From positions 131,635-195,634 of the forward strand of contig JAAHFN010000024.1 in the NCBI GenBank assembly GCA_010672965.1: a stretch of 64,000 bases of DNA, in the 5' to 3' direction. Shown piece after piece: positions 18,093 to 26,031 of this stretch (position 1 is the stretch's first letter; each line of letters starts with the position of its first letter). The translations under genes were made by a program, and so were the position numbers. The notes under the pieces were generated by a model. It did not search any database, had not been told where the DNA came from, and worked only from the letters and a program-made list of their open reading frames with translations. The stretch comes from Oscillatoria sp. SIO1A7. Its GTDB lineage: Bacteria > Cyanobacteriota > Cyanobacteriia > Cyanobacteriales > Laspinemataceae.

Positions 18093-18407
18093 ATGATCGA
18101 ACAAATCCGTGATAAAATTGAACAGAAACGATTTGAGTTGTCCGAACACGCCTTGGAGCAAGGCATTCGTCGTGCGATTCGCGTTCGAGAACTTACCGAA
18201 GCCATTGCAAGTGGCGAGATAATCGAAGACTATCCTAATGATAAATATGGACCGAGCTGCTTGATTTTCGGATTCACGAGGGCAAATAGACCTCTGCACG
18301 TCCAGTGTAGTTACCCATCTCGTCCCAATTTGAAAATTATTACTCTCTACGAGCCAGCCCCAAGACTTTGGATTGACTTTAAGATTAGGAGGCCCAACGA
18401 TGAATGA
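18093..18407 (+). CDS. DUF4258 protein, toxin-like
   Basis: A 104-residue protein of the DUF4258 family, a small fold related to RelE/BrnT-like toxins. The sequence has the family features: an N-terminal helix, then FELSEHALEQGIRRAIRVREL, GEIIEDYPNDKYGPSCLIFG, and the strand HVQCSYP followed by ITLYEP. Its stop codon overlaps the start of the next gene by 8 bp (ATGAATGA), a coupling typical of toxin-antitoxin operons with the toxin first. Toxin activity is inferred from this arrangement and family reports, not shown. Confidence 0.8.
   Translation: MIEQIRDKIEQKRFELSEHALEQGIRRAIRVRELTEAIASGEIIEDYPNDKYGPSCLIFGFTRANRPLHVQCSYPSRPNLKIITLYEPAPRLWIDFKIRRPNDE
18387..18392 (+). promoter_or_regulatory. 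Shine-Dalgarno AGGAGG of antitoxin-like gene
   Basis: A perfect AGGAGG lies 7 nt before ATG 18400 inside the upstream coding region. It selects 18400 over the in-frame ATG at 18373. Confidence 0.8.
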
Positions 18408-18624
18408 TATTTGGAAAGAAACGATTGCCGAACAAAAGGTCACTTACACCCTAGAGTACAATGGGAAATTGATTATTGTTGAAAATGTACCGGCTAGGGT
18501 CTGCCTGGAAACGGGGGAGCGTTTTTTTTCGCCAGAGACAGCGGAGCGCCTACAGGAAATTGTTTGGGAAAATAGAAGCCCAAGTCGCGCTATGGAAGCT
18601 TCTCTGTTTGAGTTTGCTGCATAG
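18400..18624 (+). CDS. YgiT-type antitoxin-like protein
   Basis: The 74-residue product resembles YgiT/MqsA-type antitoxin N-domains that accompany DUF4258 proteins: TLEYNGKLIIVENVPARVC, then ETGERFFSPETAERLQEIV. Standard members have a zinc-binding Cys-x-x-Cys knuckle at this place (VCxxCGE). Here the second cysteine is replaced by Thr (VCLETGE), so zinc binding is doubtful. No DNA-binding C-terminal domain follows. Translation is coupled to the toxin-like gene by an 8-bp overlap. Confidence 0.75.
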   Translation: MNDIWKETIAEQKVTYTLEYNGKLIIVENVPARVCLETGERFFSPETAERLQEIVWENRSPSRAMEASLFEFAA

Positions 18625-18712
18625 CGATCGCAACACTTTCCTATCAGCGTGCGAGGTGTTCAGCAAATGGCGATCGCAAAGAGCAGATTTGATATTATTC
18701 ACTATATGAGAG

Positions 18713-18743
18713 GAACCCCGGTTTTTTCAAAAAACCGGGGTTC
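18713..18743. terminator. Bidirectional hairpin, CCCCGGTTTTTT type
   Basis: GAACCCCGGTTTTTT and its exact complement form a perfect 15-bp palindrome between the convergent antitoxin-like and ChaN-like genes, with T-runs on both strands. The same palindrome type recurs at 30623-30657 and 31846-31878, with split halves around 33820 and 34050, so it is both a plausible terminator and a dispersed repeat. Confidence 0.75.
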
Positions 18744-18782
18744 TGAGTTTTAGTATTATTGCAAGGCAAAGATTGCTATATC

Positions 18783-19751
18783 TTATTCTTTATAACGCCA
18801 AATAAAGTCTGCCGCTGGCTGAGAATTTCGCGAGGGAAAATCGGTTTCAGTAGAGAAGAATACCGTCCGCTGTAGGAAGCCTTCCTCCTTAAGGCGTCTG
18901 GCCACCCGGCTGGGAATGCCATAGTTATAGACAATATGACCTCGACCGGCTAAGACTACTACTTGATAGTCTGGTTTTTCTGCTATGAAAGAAGCGATCG
19001 CCTCTGCCATAGTTTCGTCCCAAAGCACTTGCGCTAGAAAAAATCTATCGAAGTTTCCACTGCCCCCATGACCTTGGTGGATTTGGTCGTATATTTCGCG
19101 GATTAGGTCGCGGTAACCCTCGTTATCCGTGCGAATCTCTTGAAATGGCGGAATCCATTGCCTTTCTTGGCTAGTTAGACTATCCAATCCATTTCTGGCA
19201 ACTTTTTTAGTTATTTCTCTGGGAGTATTCGCGGCCAATACTGGCAATTGATTTTTCTTTGCATAGCGCAGTATTGGCGCGTAGTATTCCCAGGGAAAAC
19301 CCCAGCGAGTTTCATACTCGGTTTCCTCTAACAGTTGCGATTCCGTTAACTCGCCGGATAGGTATTCATCTATAGCTTCTTGATAGGGACGCTGGAACAT
19401 TTCCATCGCGATCGCTATTTTAGGATTGCGCCGATGCAGGTCTTCGATAATCTCCATCTGGGCGGCATGGTCGGAAGCACTATTGTGGATTTCTCCCAGA
19501 TAAACTACATCTGCTTTTGCTAATTCTTCCAAAATTCTTTGAGTCGGTAAAGACTCTCCGATTAACCCGGGCAAAGCTAAGTTTATATTGTTTATCCGAT
19601 CGAGTTCGTCGATCTCGTTTAGCTCCGGACTGAGAACAGGGCGCAATGGTGCTATTTTTGGCGACGTTTCCACTGCCAAAGATGGCGGCGTTACGGAAAA
19701 AATGAGGCCAAGCCACCAGGCACATATTTTGGCAATTCGGCAGATTTTCAT
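18783..19751 (-). CDS. ChaN family (DUF399) exported protein
   Basis: A 322-residue ChaN-type protein, a family reported to bind haem and related to the Tiki/TraB/EreA fold. The start is ATG 19751, where the signal peptide MKICRIAKICAWWLGLIF begins; an upstream ATG at 19790 lies in repeat DNA. The conserved LGEIHNSASDH motif (about residue 90), AIAMEMFQR and the C-terminal LAGRGHIVYNYGIPSR, with its conserved His, are present. The usual lipobox cysteine is not clear, so it may be periplasmic rather than lipid-anchored. It stands alone; iron or haem handling is a family-based inference. Confidence 0.85.
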   Translation of the reverse strand: MKICRIAKICAWWLGLIFSVTPPSLAVETSPKIAPLRPVLSPELNEIDELDRINNINLALPGLIGESLPTQRILEELAKADVVYLGEIHNSASDHAAQMEIIEDLHRRNPKIAIAMEMFQRPYQEAIDEYLSGELTESQLLEETEYETRWGFPWEYYAPILRYAKKNQLPVLAANTPREITKKVARNGLDSLTSQERQWIPPFQEIRTDNEGYRDLIREIYDQIHQGHGGSGNFDRFFLAQVLWDETMAEAIASFIAEKPDYQVVVLAGRGHIVYNYGIPSRVARRLKEEGFLQRTVFFSTETDFPSRNSQPAADFIWRYKE

Positions 19752-19984
19752 TTGGTTACCTAGGGAATTGGGAAGAGCGGAATTGGGCATCGGGCATTCA
19801 TAGCGGTCAGCGGTCAGCAGTCAGCTAGAGCTGAGAGCTGAGAGCTGTGGGAATGCTTAACTTTTTAGGTTTTGCCATTTTTACCTATAGCACTACCTAT
19901 TGTTAGGATAAGAATCAAAACGCGCTTTTTGCTTAAAATTGCAAAAGACGCTCAAGCTGACTGCTGAATGCTGACTGCTGAAAG

Positions 19985-20224
19985 CTATATAGATCGGCGC
20001 TGGCGAGAGCTGCTCGCATATTGGCCGTGAATGTTGACTGCATAGGGAACCAAATAAGTTAGGACTGCTGAAATCCAGCGATCGCGGGTCATATTTCCCT
20101 TAACTAGCGCCGTGCCGTGGTTAATTGCAAACAACACCGAGCCAACCACTAAAGCGACCCGCAAGGCAGTCGGCATAAACTCACGATTAAACAAGCTGGC
20201 ACCATATTCTTTAAGGAATTTCAT
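19985..20224 (-). CDS. nrtS: NrtS-like nitrate/nitrite transporter
   Basis: The 79-residue membrane protein has two hydrophobic segments (MPTALRVALVVGSVLFAINHG and a second around WISAVLTYLVPYAVNIHG) joined by a short basic loop, matching the small NrtS nitrate/nitrite transporters of cyanobacteria. I use ATG 20224 (MKFLKEYGASLFN); the longer frame to 20395 runs through ATGCCC repeat DNA and would add a non-family N-terminus. No nitrate assimilation genes lie nearby. The symbol rests on fold and length resemblance only. Confidence 0.7.
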   Translation of the reverse strand: MKFLKEYGASLFNREFMPTALRVALVVGSVLFAINHGTALVKGNMTRDRWISAVLTYLVPYAVNIHGQYASSSRQRRSI

Positions 20225-20584
20225 ATTAAAATGGAAATTGGGCATGGGGCATGGGGCATGGGGCATCGGGCATCGGGCATTGGGCATGTTCGCATTGGGC
20301 ATTGGGAACGATATTGCACGATATTGTCGCTTGCCTGCATAGCCTTCTGTGGCGAAGTATCTTGCCCTTTTAAGATTTAAACCACAAAAATTCAAAATTA
20401 CAACTTAAAGCTTAAAATTTTTTGGCAATGCCCAATGCGAACATGCCCTTATTTAGGGTGTAGGGTGTATTTATTTCTTTTTCCTACACCCCACACCCCA
20501 CACCCCACACCCCAGTTATTGCCCAATGCCCTATGCCCCATGCCCTATAATATAAATATTCGATTCTGCAAAACCGAGAAAAAT
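20225..20584. repeat. Repeat-rich spacer
   Basis: Contains GGGCATGGGGCAT tandem units at 20235-20300 and CCCCACACC tandem units at 20483-20515, then further GCCCAATGCCC units. No gene is seen. Confidence 0.7.
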
Positions 20585-21550
20585 ATGCAAACTATGCAAG
20601 GAATCTGGCTAGAAAACCAGCAACTAGAATTGCGCTCTAACCTGCCCGTACCGGAACCCCCGCCGGGGGAAGCATTGGTGCGGGTCTTGCGTGCGGGGGT
20701 TTGCAACACAGACCTAGAGCTGCTTAGAGGCTACTATCCCTACGCGGGCATATTGGGTCACGAATTCGCGGGGGTCGTCGAAGCCGGGCCGGAACATTTG
20801 ATTAACCGGCGCGTTGTCGGAGAAATCAATGCGGCTTGCGGCCATTGTCGCTTTTGCCTCAAAAACATTCCAACTCACTGCGAAAATCGTACCATTCTCG
20901 GTATTGTCAATCGTAATGGCGCTTTTGCCGAGTATTTAACTTTGCCTTACGATAACTTGCATCCTATACCAGATAACGTGCCAACAGATGTGGCAACTTT
21001 TACCGAACCGTTGGCGGCGGCCTTGGAAATTCAGGAACAGGTGCCTCTAGGGGAGCAGGAGCGAGTCCTGGTAGTAGGGGATGGCAAGTTGGGGCAGTTG
21101 GTGGCGCAAACTCTGGCGCTAACTGGCTGCGACTTGCTGGCAATAGGACGACATCGGGAGAAATTGGCCAATCTCGAAGCGCGAGGGATTAAGACCGGGA
21201 AGGCAGATGCAGTTAAAGATAGAGCTTTTGACGTAGCAGTGGAATGTACCGGCAATCCAGAGGGTTTTGCGATCGCCCGTCGTGCTTTGCGCCCCCGAGG
21301 CACTCTCGTCCTCAAGAGTACCTACGCTGGCAATCTCTCCATCGATGCTTCCTCTCTGGTGGTTGACGAGATTACCCTCATTGGCTCTCGCTGTGGCCCT
21401 TTTAAACCGGCGCTCCAGCTTCTAGCAGAGAATAAAGTAGATGTCGAGCCCCTAATCCAAGCTCGCTATCCTCTCAGCGAAGGTCTCGCCGCTTTTGAAC
21501 GCGCCCAGGAGCGGGGAGTTTTGAAAGTTTTGTTGCAAATGGACTCTTAG
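20585..21550 (+). CDS. Zinc-dependent alcohol dehydrogenase-like (MDR) protein
   Basis: A 321-residue medium-chain dehydrogenase. The catalytic zinc ligands fit Cys in AGVCNTD and His-Glu in GHEFAG, and the structural zinc site has four cysteines in CGHCRFC..HC. The Rossmann part shows VVGDGKLGQLVAQ. The substrate cannot be read; such cyanobacterial members are usually annotated as alcohol dehydrogenase-like. I choose ATG 20585 (a GAGA lies 6 nt upstream), with ATG 20594 possible; the open frame upstream to 20435 runs through repeats. It is monocistronic. Confidence 0.88.
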   Translation: MQTMQGIWLENQQLELRSNLPVPEPPPGEALVRVLRAGVCNTDLELLRGYYPYAGILGHEFAGVVEAGPEHLINRRVVGEINAACGHCRFCLKNIPTHCENRTILGIVNRNGAFAEYLTLPYDNLHPIPDNVPTDVATFTEPLAAALEIQEQVPLGEQERVLVVGDGKLGQLVAQTLALTGCDLLAIGRHREKLANLEARGIKTGKADAVKDRAFDVAVECTGNPEGFAIARRALRPRGTLVLKSTYAGNLSIDASSLVVDEITLIGSRCGPFKPALQLLAENKVDVEPLIQARYPLSEGLAAFERAQERGVLKVLLQMDS

Positions 21551-21629
21551 AGCATCGGCCGTAGGGTAGGGTGTTGACTCTGATTTCCCTACACTCCACA
21601 CCCCACACCCTACACCCAAGCCGTAGGGG

Positions 21630-21953
21630 TTATTGATGGAACCGATAGTCGGGACAGCCGATCGCCTCTTCTGTCAGAGCGATAGTCGGTCGTACCGGGC
21701 ACTTGAGGCGATAATCGTTGGTAAAAAACTGGCAGTAGGCGCAGGGGATTTGGTGCATTTCTTTCGCTCTAACTACAGTGGCAGCGATCGCCCCCCAAAT
21801 ACTCCAACCCACCAAGATCGTCAACAACCAAGCCATAACAAAGCAAATCGGCCCCAAAAAGGGAGCGATCGCCTGCAATATGGCCTGAACTAGATAATGC
21901 AGCATTTGGAACGGGGAATACAGCAATTCAAACACGGCGAATCCTTCCGACAA
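21630..21953 (-). CDS. Conserved cyanobacterial membrane protein
   Basis: A 107-residue protein with two hydrophobic segments (about residues 18-35 and 38-62), then a short cytosolic or lumenal tail with a cysteine pattern: CAYCQFFTNDYRLKC and GCPDY. I recognise the architecture from uncharacterised cyanobacterial proteins but no function. The cysteine tail might bind a metal. It is convergent with the dehydrogenase and lies 151 bp from the divergent peroxiredoxin. Confidence 0.7.
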   Translation of the reverse strand: MSEGFAVFELLYSPFQMLHYLVQAILQAIAPFLGPICFVMAWLLTILVGWSIWGAIAATVVRAKEMHQIPCAYCQFFTNDYRLKCPVRPTIALTEEAIGCPDYRFHQ

Positions 21954-22104
21954 AAATCAAAAACAATCATCAATCCTAATAGAATGCATAAGTCGGAGCC
22001 ATGAATTCTGAAGAAGATCTAAAGGTAAATAGGGTTGCTGTAGTTTTATGCCAGAATCCCCCCTGTAAACAAAATTTTGTTACTAAAGATACGGGATATT
22101 ATCT

Positions 22105-22743
22105 ATGGCCCTTCGTTTAGGCGACACAGTACCCAACTTTACCCAAGCATCCTCCCAAGGAGACATCGACTTTTATAGCTGGGCTGGAGATAGCTGGGTA
22201 GTGCTATTCTCCCACCCCGCAGACTTTACCCCTGTCTGCACCACCGAACTTGGCGAAGTCGCTCGCCTTCAGCCGGAATTCCAAAAGCGCGGTGTCAAGA
22301 CCATTGCCCTGAGCGTGGATAGCGCCGAATCTCACGCCGGCTGGATTAAAGATATCGACGAAACCCAGAAGGTAACCGTCAACTACCCAATCCTGGCGGA
22401 TCCAGATAAAAAGGTCTCCGACCTCTACGACATGATCCACCCCAACTCCCTCCAGAACTTGACGGTGCGGACGGTTTTCATCATCGACCCCAACAAGAAA
22501 CTGCGCTTGACCATCACCTATCCCGCCAGCACCGGACGCAACTTTGACGAACTGTTGCGGGTGATTGACTCTCTGCAACTGACCGACAATTACAGCGTTG
22601 CGACCCCAGTCAACTGGAAAGACGGCGGGGATTGCGTTATTGTCCCCTCCATCAAAGACCCAGAAGAGTTGAAGCAGAAATTCCCCAAAGGCTATGAAGT
22701 AGTTAAGCCTTACCTGCGCATGACTCCGCAACCGAATAAGTAA
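22105..22743 (+). CDS. 1-Cys peroxiredoxin
   Basis: This 212-residue thiol peroxidase of the Prx6 class reduces hydrogen peroxide and organic peroxides. The peroxidatic Cys45 sits in HPADFTPVCTTELG, and the class-typical C-terminal arm (GGDCVIVPSI, then FPKGYEVVKPYLRMTPQP) is present. Length and ends match the family. It is monocistronic with a clear terminator 185 bp downstream. Confidence 0.96.
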   Translation: MALRLGDTVPNFTQASSQGDIDFYSWAGDSWVVLFSHPADFTPVCTTELGEVARLQPEFQKRGVKTIALSVDSAESHAGWIKDIDETQKVTVNYPILADPDKKVSDLYDMIHPNSLQNLTVRTVFIIDPNKKLRLTITYPASTGRNFDELLRVIDSLQLTDNYSVATPVNWKDGGDCVIVPSIKDPEELKQKFPKGYEVVKPYLRMTPQPNK

Positions 22744-22779
22744 AGAGACAATGGGACCCCGAGACTGGGGTACAAGGGG

Positions 22780-22900
22780 AAGAGGGAAGGGGGGAGTGTG
22801 GGGAGTGTGGGGAGTGTGGGGAGAATTTTCCTCAGTCCTTCCCGCCCTTCCCACCCCTCCCCTCCCGAAGGGCTCCCGAAAGGGGGAAGGGGGAAGGAGG
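22780..22900. repeat. GTGTGGGGA / CCCTCCC low-complexity tract
   Basis: Units GTGTGGGGA are repeated at 22795-22825 and followed by pyrimidine-rich CCCACCCCTCCCC. Similar tracts occur at 31490-31530, 54810-54955, 57180-57440 and 63235-63320. They create long spurious open frames. Confidence 0.7.
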
Positions 22901-22927
22901 AAAGAGCCAACTACCCGATACAATACT

Positions 22928-22969
22928 AGAGCCTGACGGATTGCTAGAGCAAAACGTCAGGCTCTTTTG
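22928..22969 (+). terminator. Terminator after peroxiredoxin
   Basis: AGAGCCTGACG (22928-22938) pairs perfectly with CGTCAGGCTCT (22955-22965), followed by TTTGCG. An 11-bp stem with a 16-nt loop, placed between the peroxiredoxin and cysK. Confidence 0.7.
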
Positions 22970-22999
22970 CGCGCATAAGACGAAACCGAGAATCTAGTA

Positions 23000-23977
23000 A
23001 TGGATATTAAAAATGGCTTTGTGGGCGCGGTTGGCAATACGCCCCTAATCCGCCTCACCAGTTTTAGCGAAGAGACCGGCTGCGAAATCCTGGGTAAGGC
23101 AGAATTTCTCAATCCGGGTGGCTCCGTCAAAGACCGGGCAGCTCTATATATTATTAAAGATGCGGAAGAAAAGGGCTTGCTCAAACCGGGGGGCACGGTG
23201 GTGGAAGGAACTGCTGGCAACACCGGCATCGGTCTGGCTCATATCTGCAATGCTAAAGGCTATAAGTGCCAGATAGTTATTCCCGAAACGCAGTCCCAAG
23301 AAAAAATAAATGCTTTAAAGATGCTCGGTGCAGAGGTTATGACCGTACCTGCAGTTCCCTACAAAAATCCCAATAACTACGTTAAAGTCTCTGGCCGACT
23401 GGCGGAAGAGATGGATAATGCTATCTGGGCGAATCAATTTGATAATTTAGCCAACCGCCAAGCCCATTTCGAGACCACCGGCCCAGAAATTTTGGCGCAA
23501 ACCGATGGCAAGCTCGATGCTTGGGTGTCAGCCACGGGCACTGGCGGCACCTACGCCGGAGCAGCTCTGTTTTTTAAAGAAAAAAATCCCCAGATAAAAT
23601 GCGTGGTCGCCGACCCAATGGGCAGCGGTCTTTATAGTTATGTCAAAACCGGCGAAATTAAACCAGAGGGCAGTTCGATTACCGAGGGTATTGGTAATAG
23701 TCGCATTACGGCTAATATGCAGGGCGCGCCTATAGATGATGCTATCCAAATCGACGACCGAGAAGCTTTGCGAGTTATTTATCAGCTCCTTAGAAAAGAC
23801 GGTCTATTTATGGGCGGCTCGGTGGGGATTAATGTCGGCGCTGCAGTGGCTTTGGCAAAAAAACTCGGCCCCGGTCATACTATTGCTACGGTTCTCTGCG
23901 ATGGCGGCTCTCGCTACCAATCGCGCTTGTTTAATCCAGAATGGTTGGCCTCGAAAGGACTTTCTGGAGAGTTTTAA
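23000..23977 (+). CDS. cysK: Cysteine synthase A
   Basis: The 325-residue PLP enzyme (O-acetylserine sulfhydrylase) makes cysteine from O-acetylserine and sulfide. The PLP lysine is Lys44 in PGGSVKDRAA, the substrate loop is EGTAGNTGIG, and the phosphate-binding loop is TGTGGTYAG. Length is slightly above the bacterial standard, owing to the C-terminal NPEWLASKGL tail that is common in cyanobacteria. The gene stands alone between repeat tracts. Confidence 0.95.
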   Translation: MDIKNGFVGAVGNTPLIRLTSFSEETGCEILGKAEFLNPGGSVKDRAALYIIKDAEEKGLLKPGGTVVEGTAGNTGIGLAHICNAKGYKCQIVIPETQSQEKINALKMLGAEVMTVPAVPYKNPNNYVKVSGRLAEEMDNAIWANQFDNLANRQAHFETTGPEILAQTDGKLDAWVSATGTGGTYAGAALFFKEKNPQIKCVVADPMGSGLYSYVKTGEIKPEGSSITEGIGNSRITANMQGAPIDDAIQIDDREALRVIYQLLRKDGLFMGGSVGINVGAAVALAKKLGPGHTIATVLCDGGSRYQSRLFNPEWLASKGLSGEF

Positions 23978-24149
23978 GTTTTGAGTTTTGAGTTTTGAGT
24001 TTTGAGTTTTTAGTTAGATTAAATCCGCGTAGCACCTAAGCCTTGCGATCGCTCTCAAAACTTAAAACTCAAAACTTAAAGCTCAAAACTCAAAACTCTC
24101 AAGCTAGTAACTTAAAACTTAAAACTCAAAACTAATAAACTTCTGAATT
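23978..24149. repeat. GAGTTTTGAGTTTT tandem and inverted repeats
   Basis: Units of GAGTTTT / AAAACTC occur first in one orientation (23977-24010) and then in the other (24055-24135), so the spacer can form a long imperfect hairpin. The same units occur at 16295-16330 with 16455-16480, 49676-49705, 51612-51650 and 51858-51895. Confidence 0.75.
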
Positions 24150-24989
24150 ATGGCTGAATTCAATGTCAATCTGCCCTATTTTGACGGGCTACTAGAAAAA
24201 ATCCGCGAAGGAGACGCTGAAGTTATAGAGGCATTTGGGTTCCACGTCCATTGGGGCTATTGGGGCAACCCAGCCGCTGCTGATGGTTCTATCGCCGACT
24301 TCGCCCGGGCAGCGGAGGAGCTGTCTCGCCGAGTCTGCGATGCTGCCAAGCTCAAGGATGGAATGCGAATTTTAGAAGTAGGATGCGGTTTCGGCGGTAA
24401 TCTTGCCAGTCTCTGCGATCGCTTCTCCAATTTGGAATTAGTAGGCTTGAATATCGACGATCGCCAGCTTGCCCGCGCCCGAGAGCTAGTCCAGCCCCGC
24501 AATAATAATAAAGTCGAGTTCGTTTGCGCCGATGCCTGCGAAATACCATTTGCCGATTCTTCCTTCGACGCTGTTATCGCTGTAGAATGTATTTTCCACT
24601 TTCCCAGCCGAGAGCGATTTTTCAAGGAAGCGCAGCGGGTGCTGAAATCTCCCGGAAGTTTGGCGCTATCCGATTTCGTTCCCCAAGCTTGGACTTTACC
24701 ATTTATTCAGCTTACCGAACCATTGTTTCAATCTTCGGTAAGTGAAGTTTTTGGAACTGTTAACGGTGATTTTACTTTAGCCAACTATCGCAACCTTGCG
24801 CGAGAGACTGGTTTTTTCTCTCGCCTGGAAGAGGACATTACTATTAATACTATCCCCACTTACCCAGCTATACGAAGCCTTCAGCGTAAGCGAGGATTGA
24901 AAGAGGAAGAACGAATCAGCTTTTTGACCGAGTTGGCAGGCCGTTTGGGTCTGATTCGCTATATGATTTTGTCTTTTGACAAGGCTTAA
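24150..24989 (+). CDS. Class I SAM-dependent methyltransferase
   Basis: A 279-residue methyltransferase with SAM-binding motif I ILEVGCGFGGNLASL (about residue 74), acidic loop VGLNIDD, motif II-like FVCADACEIPFADSSFDAVIAVE and post motif RVLKSPG. The N-terminal 50 residues, with FGFHVHWGYWGNP, resemble the lid of small-molecule methyltransferases of the tocopherol/sterol-like type. The substrate is unknown and no partner gene is adjacent. Confidence 0.88.
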   Translation: MAEFNVNLPYFDGLLEKIREGDAEVIEAFGFHVHWGYWGNPAAADGSIADFARAAEELSRRVCDAAKLKDGMRILEVGCGFGGNLASLCDRFSNLELVGLNIDDRQLARARELVQPRNNNKVEFVCADACEIPFADSSFDAVIAVECIFHFPSRERFFKEAQRVLKSPGSLALSDFVPQAWTLPFIQLTEPLFQSSVSEVFGTVNGDFTLANYRNLARETGFFSRLEEDITINTIPTYPAIRSLQRKRGLKEEERISFLTELAGRLGLIRYMILSFDKA

Positions 24990-26031
24990 AGTTTTGCCGT
25001 AGGATGGGACTGTCTTGCAAGTCGTTTTATATAATCAATACCAATGCCTATTTCGCTGTAAGTAGGTTGGATCCCCCCAACCCCCCTTTTTAAGGGAGGT
25101 TGGGGGCATCCGGGATTGGTTAACGATCGGGTATTTGTTGGGTTTCGTTACCAGATCCAAACTACAAATAATCTACCGTAGGACGGGTGACACGAGCTGT
25201 CCGCCATCTCAGTCAGGGACAAGCGTAATTTTACCGCGATATAATGTGGGAATGCAAGCTGAGTCGGGGACAGGCGTTCCGCCCGTCCTACGGGAATGCA
25301 AATGACGATCGCCAAACAGATATAGATAAGGATATAGATGATGAACGAACTACAAATATCGACGATCGCTAACCAAATACCCATAGCGCGCAAACAGCAA
25401 ATGCTGATGGCGCGGAACCGAAGAGCGATCGCTCGCAACCGAGTCCCAATGACCCGCAATCGAGTTCCGATGGCTCGGAACCAACAAATACGAACCTACC
25501 AGCGCTTGCCGGAAAGGAGCCCAATAGTCATTGTTCATCAAGCTTCGATTCCCAATTCAATCCTAATCTAAGGCGTTTGTCAAATTGTAATGAACGAAAA
25601 CCTAGGGGCGACAGCATCAGAGCAATTATCTCGGCTCCGAACCAGAGTTTCCATATTGGGATGCTTCGCCCCAGAAACCTCACATAAATTTGAGAAACGC
25701 TATATACTAATTGTAATGAACGAAAACTTAGGGGCGACAGCATCAGAGCAACTATCTCGGCTCCGAACCAGAGTTTCCATATTGGGATGCTTCGCCCCAG
25801 AAACCTCACATAAATTTGAGAAGCGCTAATAGCTATAATTTAAAGTGTCGCTACCAAAATATAATTTGATTCTGGAGTTACGGCAATGACGGTAAAAGTG
25901 GAAATTGAGTCCGGTGCCTAGCTAGAGACAGGTGGGACGCCTGTCCTACGGGGAAGCGAGAGAGAAATATTGATTTGGAAATCCCTAATTGTGAAATTTG
26001 GATATAGTCGTTGACAAAGGAGTAGCCTCAG
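24990..26031. repeat. Long repeat-filled spacer
   Basis: No gene is supported. It contains a CCCCCCAACCCCCC element (25070-25112), palindromes built on CCGTCCTACGG (25164-25301 and 25927-25953), a quasi-periodic CGATCGC-rich tract with recurring CGGAACCGA/CGCAATCGA units (25400-25490), and a tandem pair of the roughly 126-bp palindromic element (25572-25832). Short open frames here follow the repeats. Confidence 0.75.
25572..25832. repeat. Tandem pair of MITE-like palindromic element A
   Basis: Two nearly identical copies with a 126-bp period (TTGTAATGAACG at 25585 and 25711). Each has inner inverted arms GGGGCGACAGCAT / GGGATGCTTCGCCCC and an outer end TTTGAGAAACGC that pairs with the GCGTTTGTCAAA start. 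Confidence 0.85.

Noticed and set aside
20225..20395. N-terminal extension of the NrtS-like gene
   Set aside because: Residues such as MPNANMPNARCPM arise from GGGCAT repeats; the transporter fold needs only the 79 residues after ATG 20224.
22204..22923. 239-codon frame antisense to the peroxiredoxin
   Set aside because: It covers the opposite strand of a certain gene and starts in GTGTGGGG repeats; the peptide is low complexity.
25338..25571. 77-codon frame with MARNR-like repeats
   Set aside because: The peptide follows a quasi-periodic HIP1-rich DNA repeat, the opposite strand is open too, and no homologue pattern is evident.
25590..25829. 79-codon frame with a duplicated peptide
   Set aside because: The duplication is just the tandem element A at DNA level; both strands stay open.
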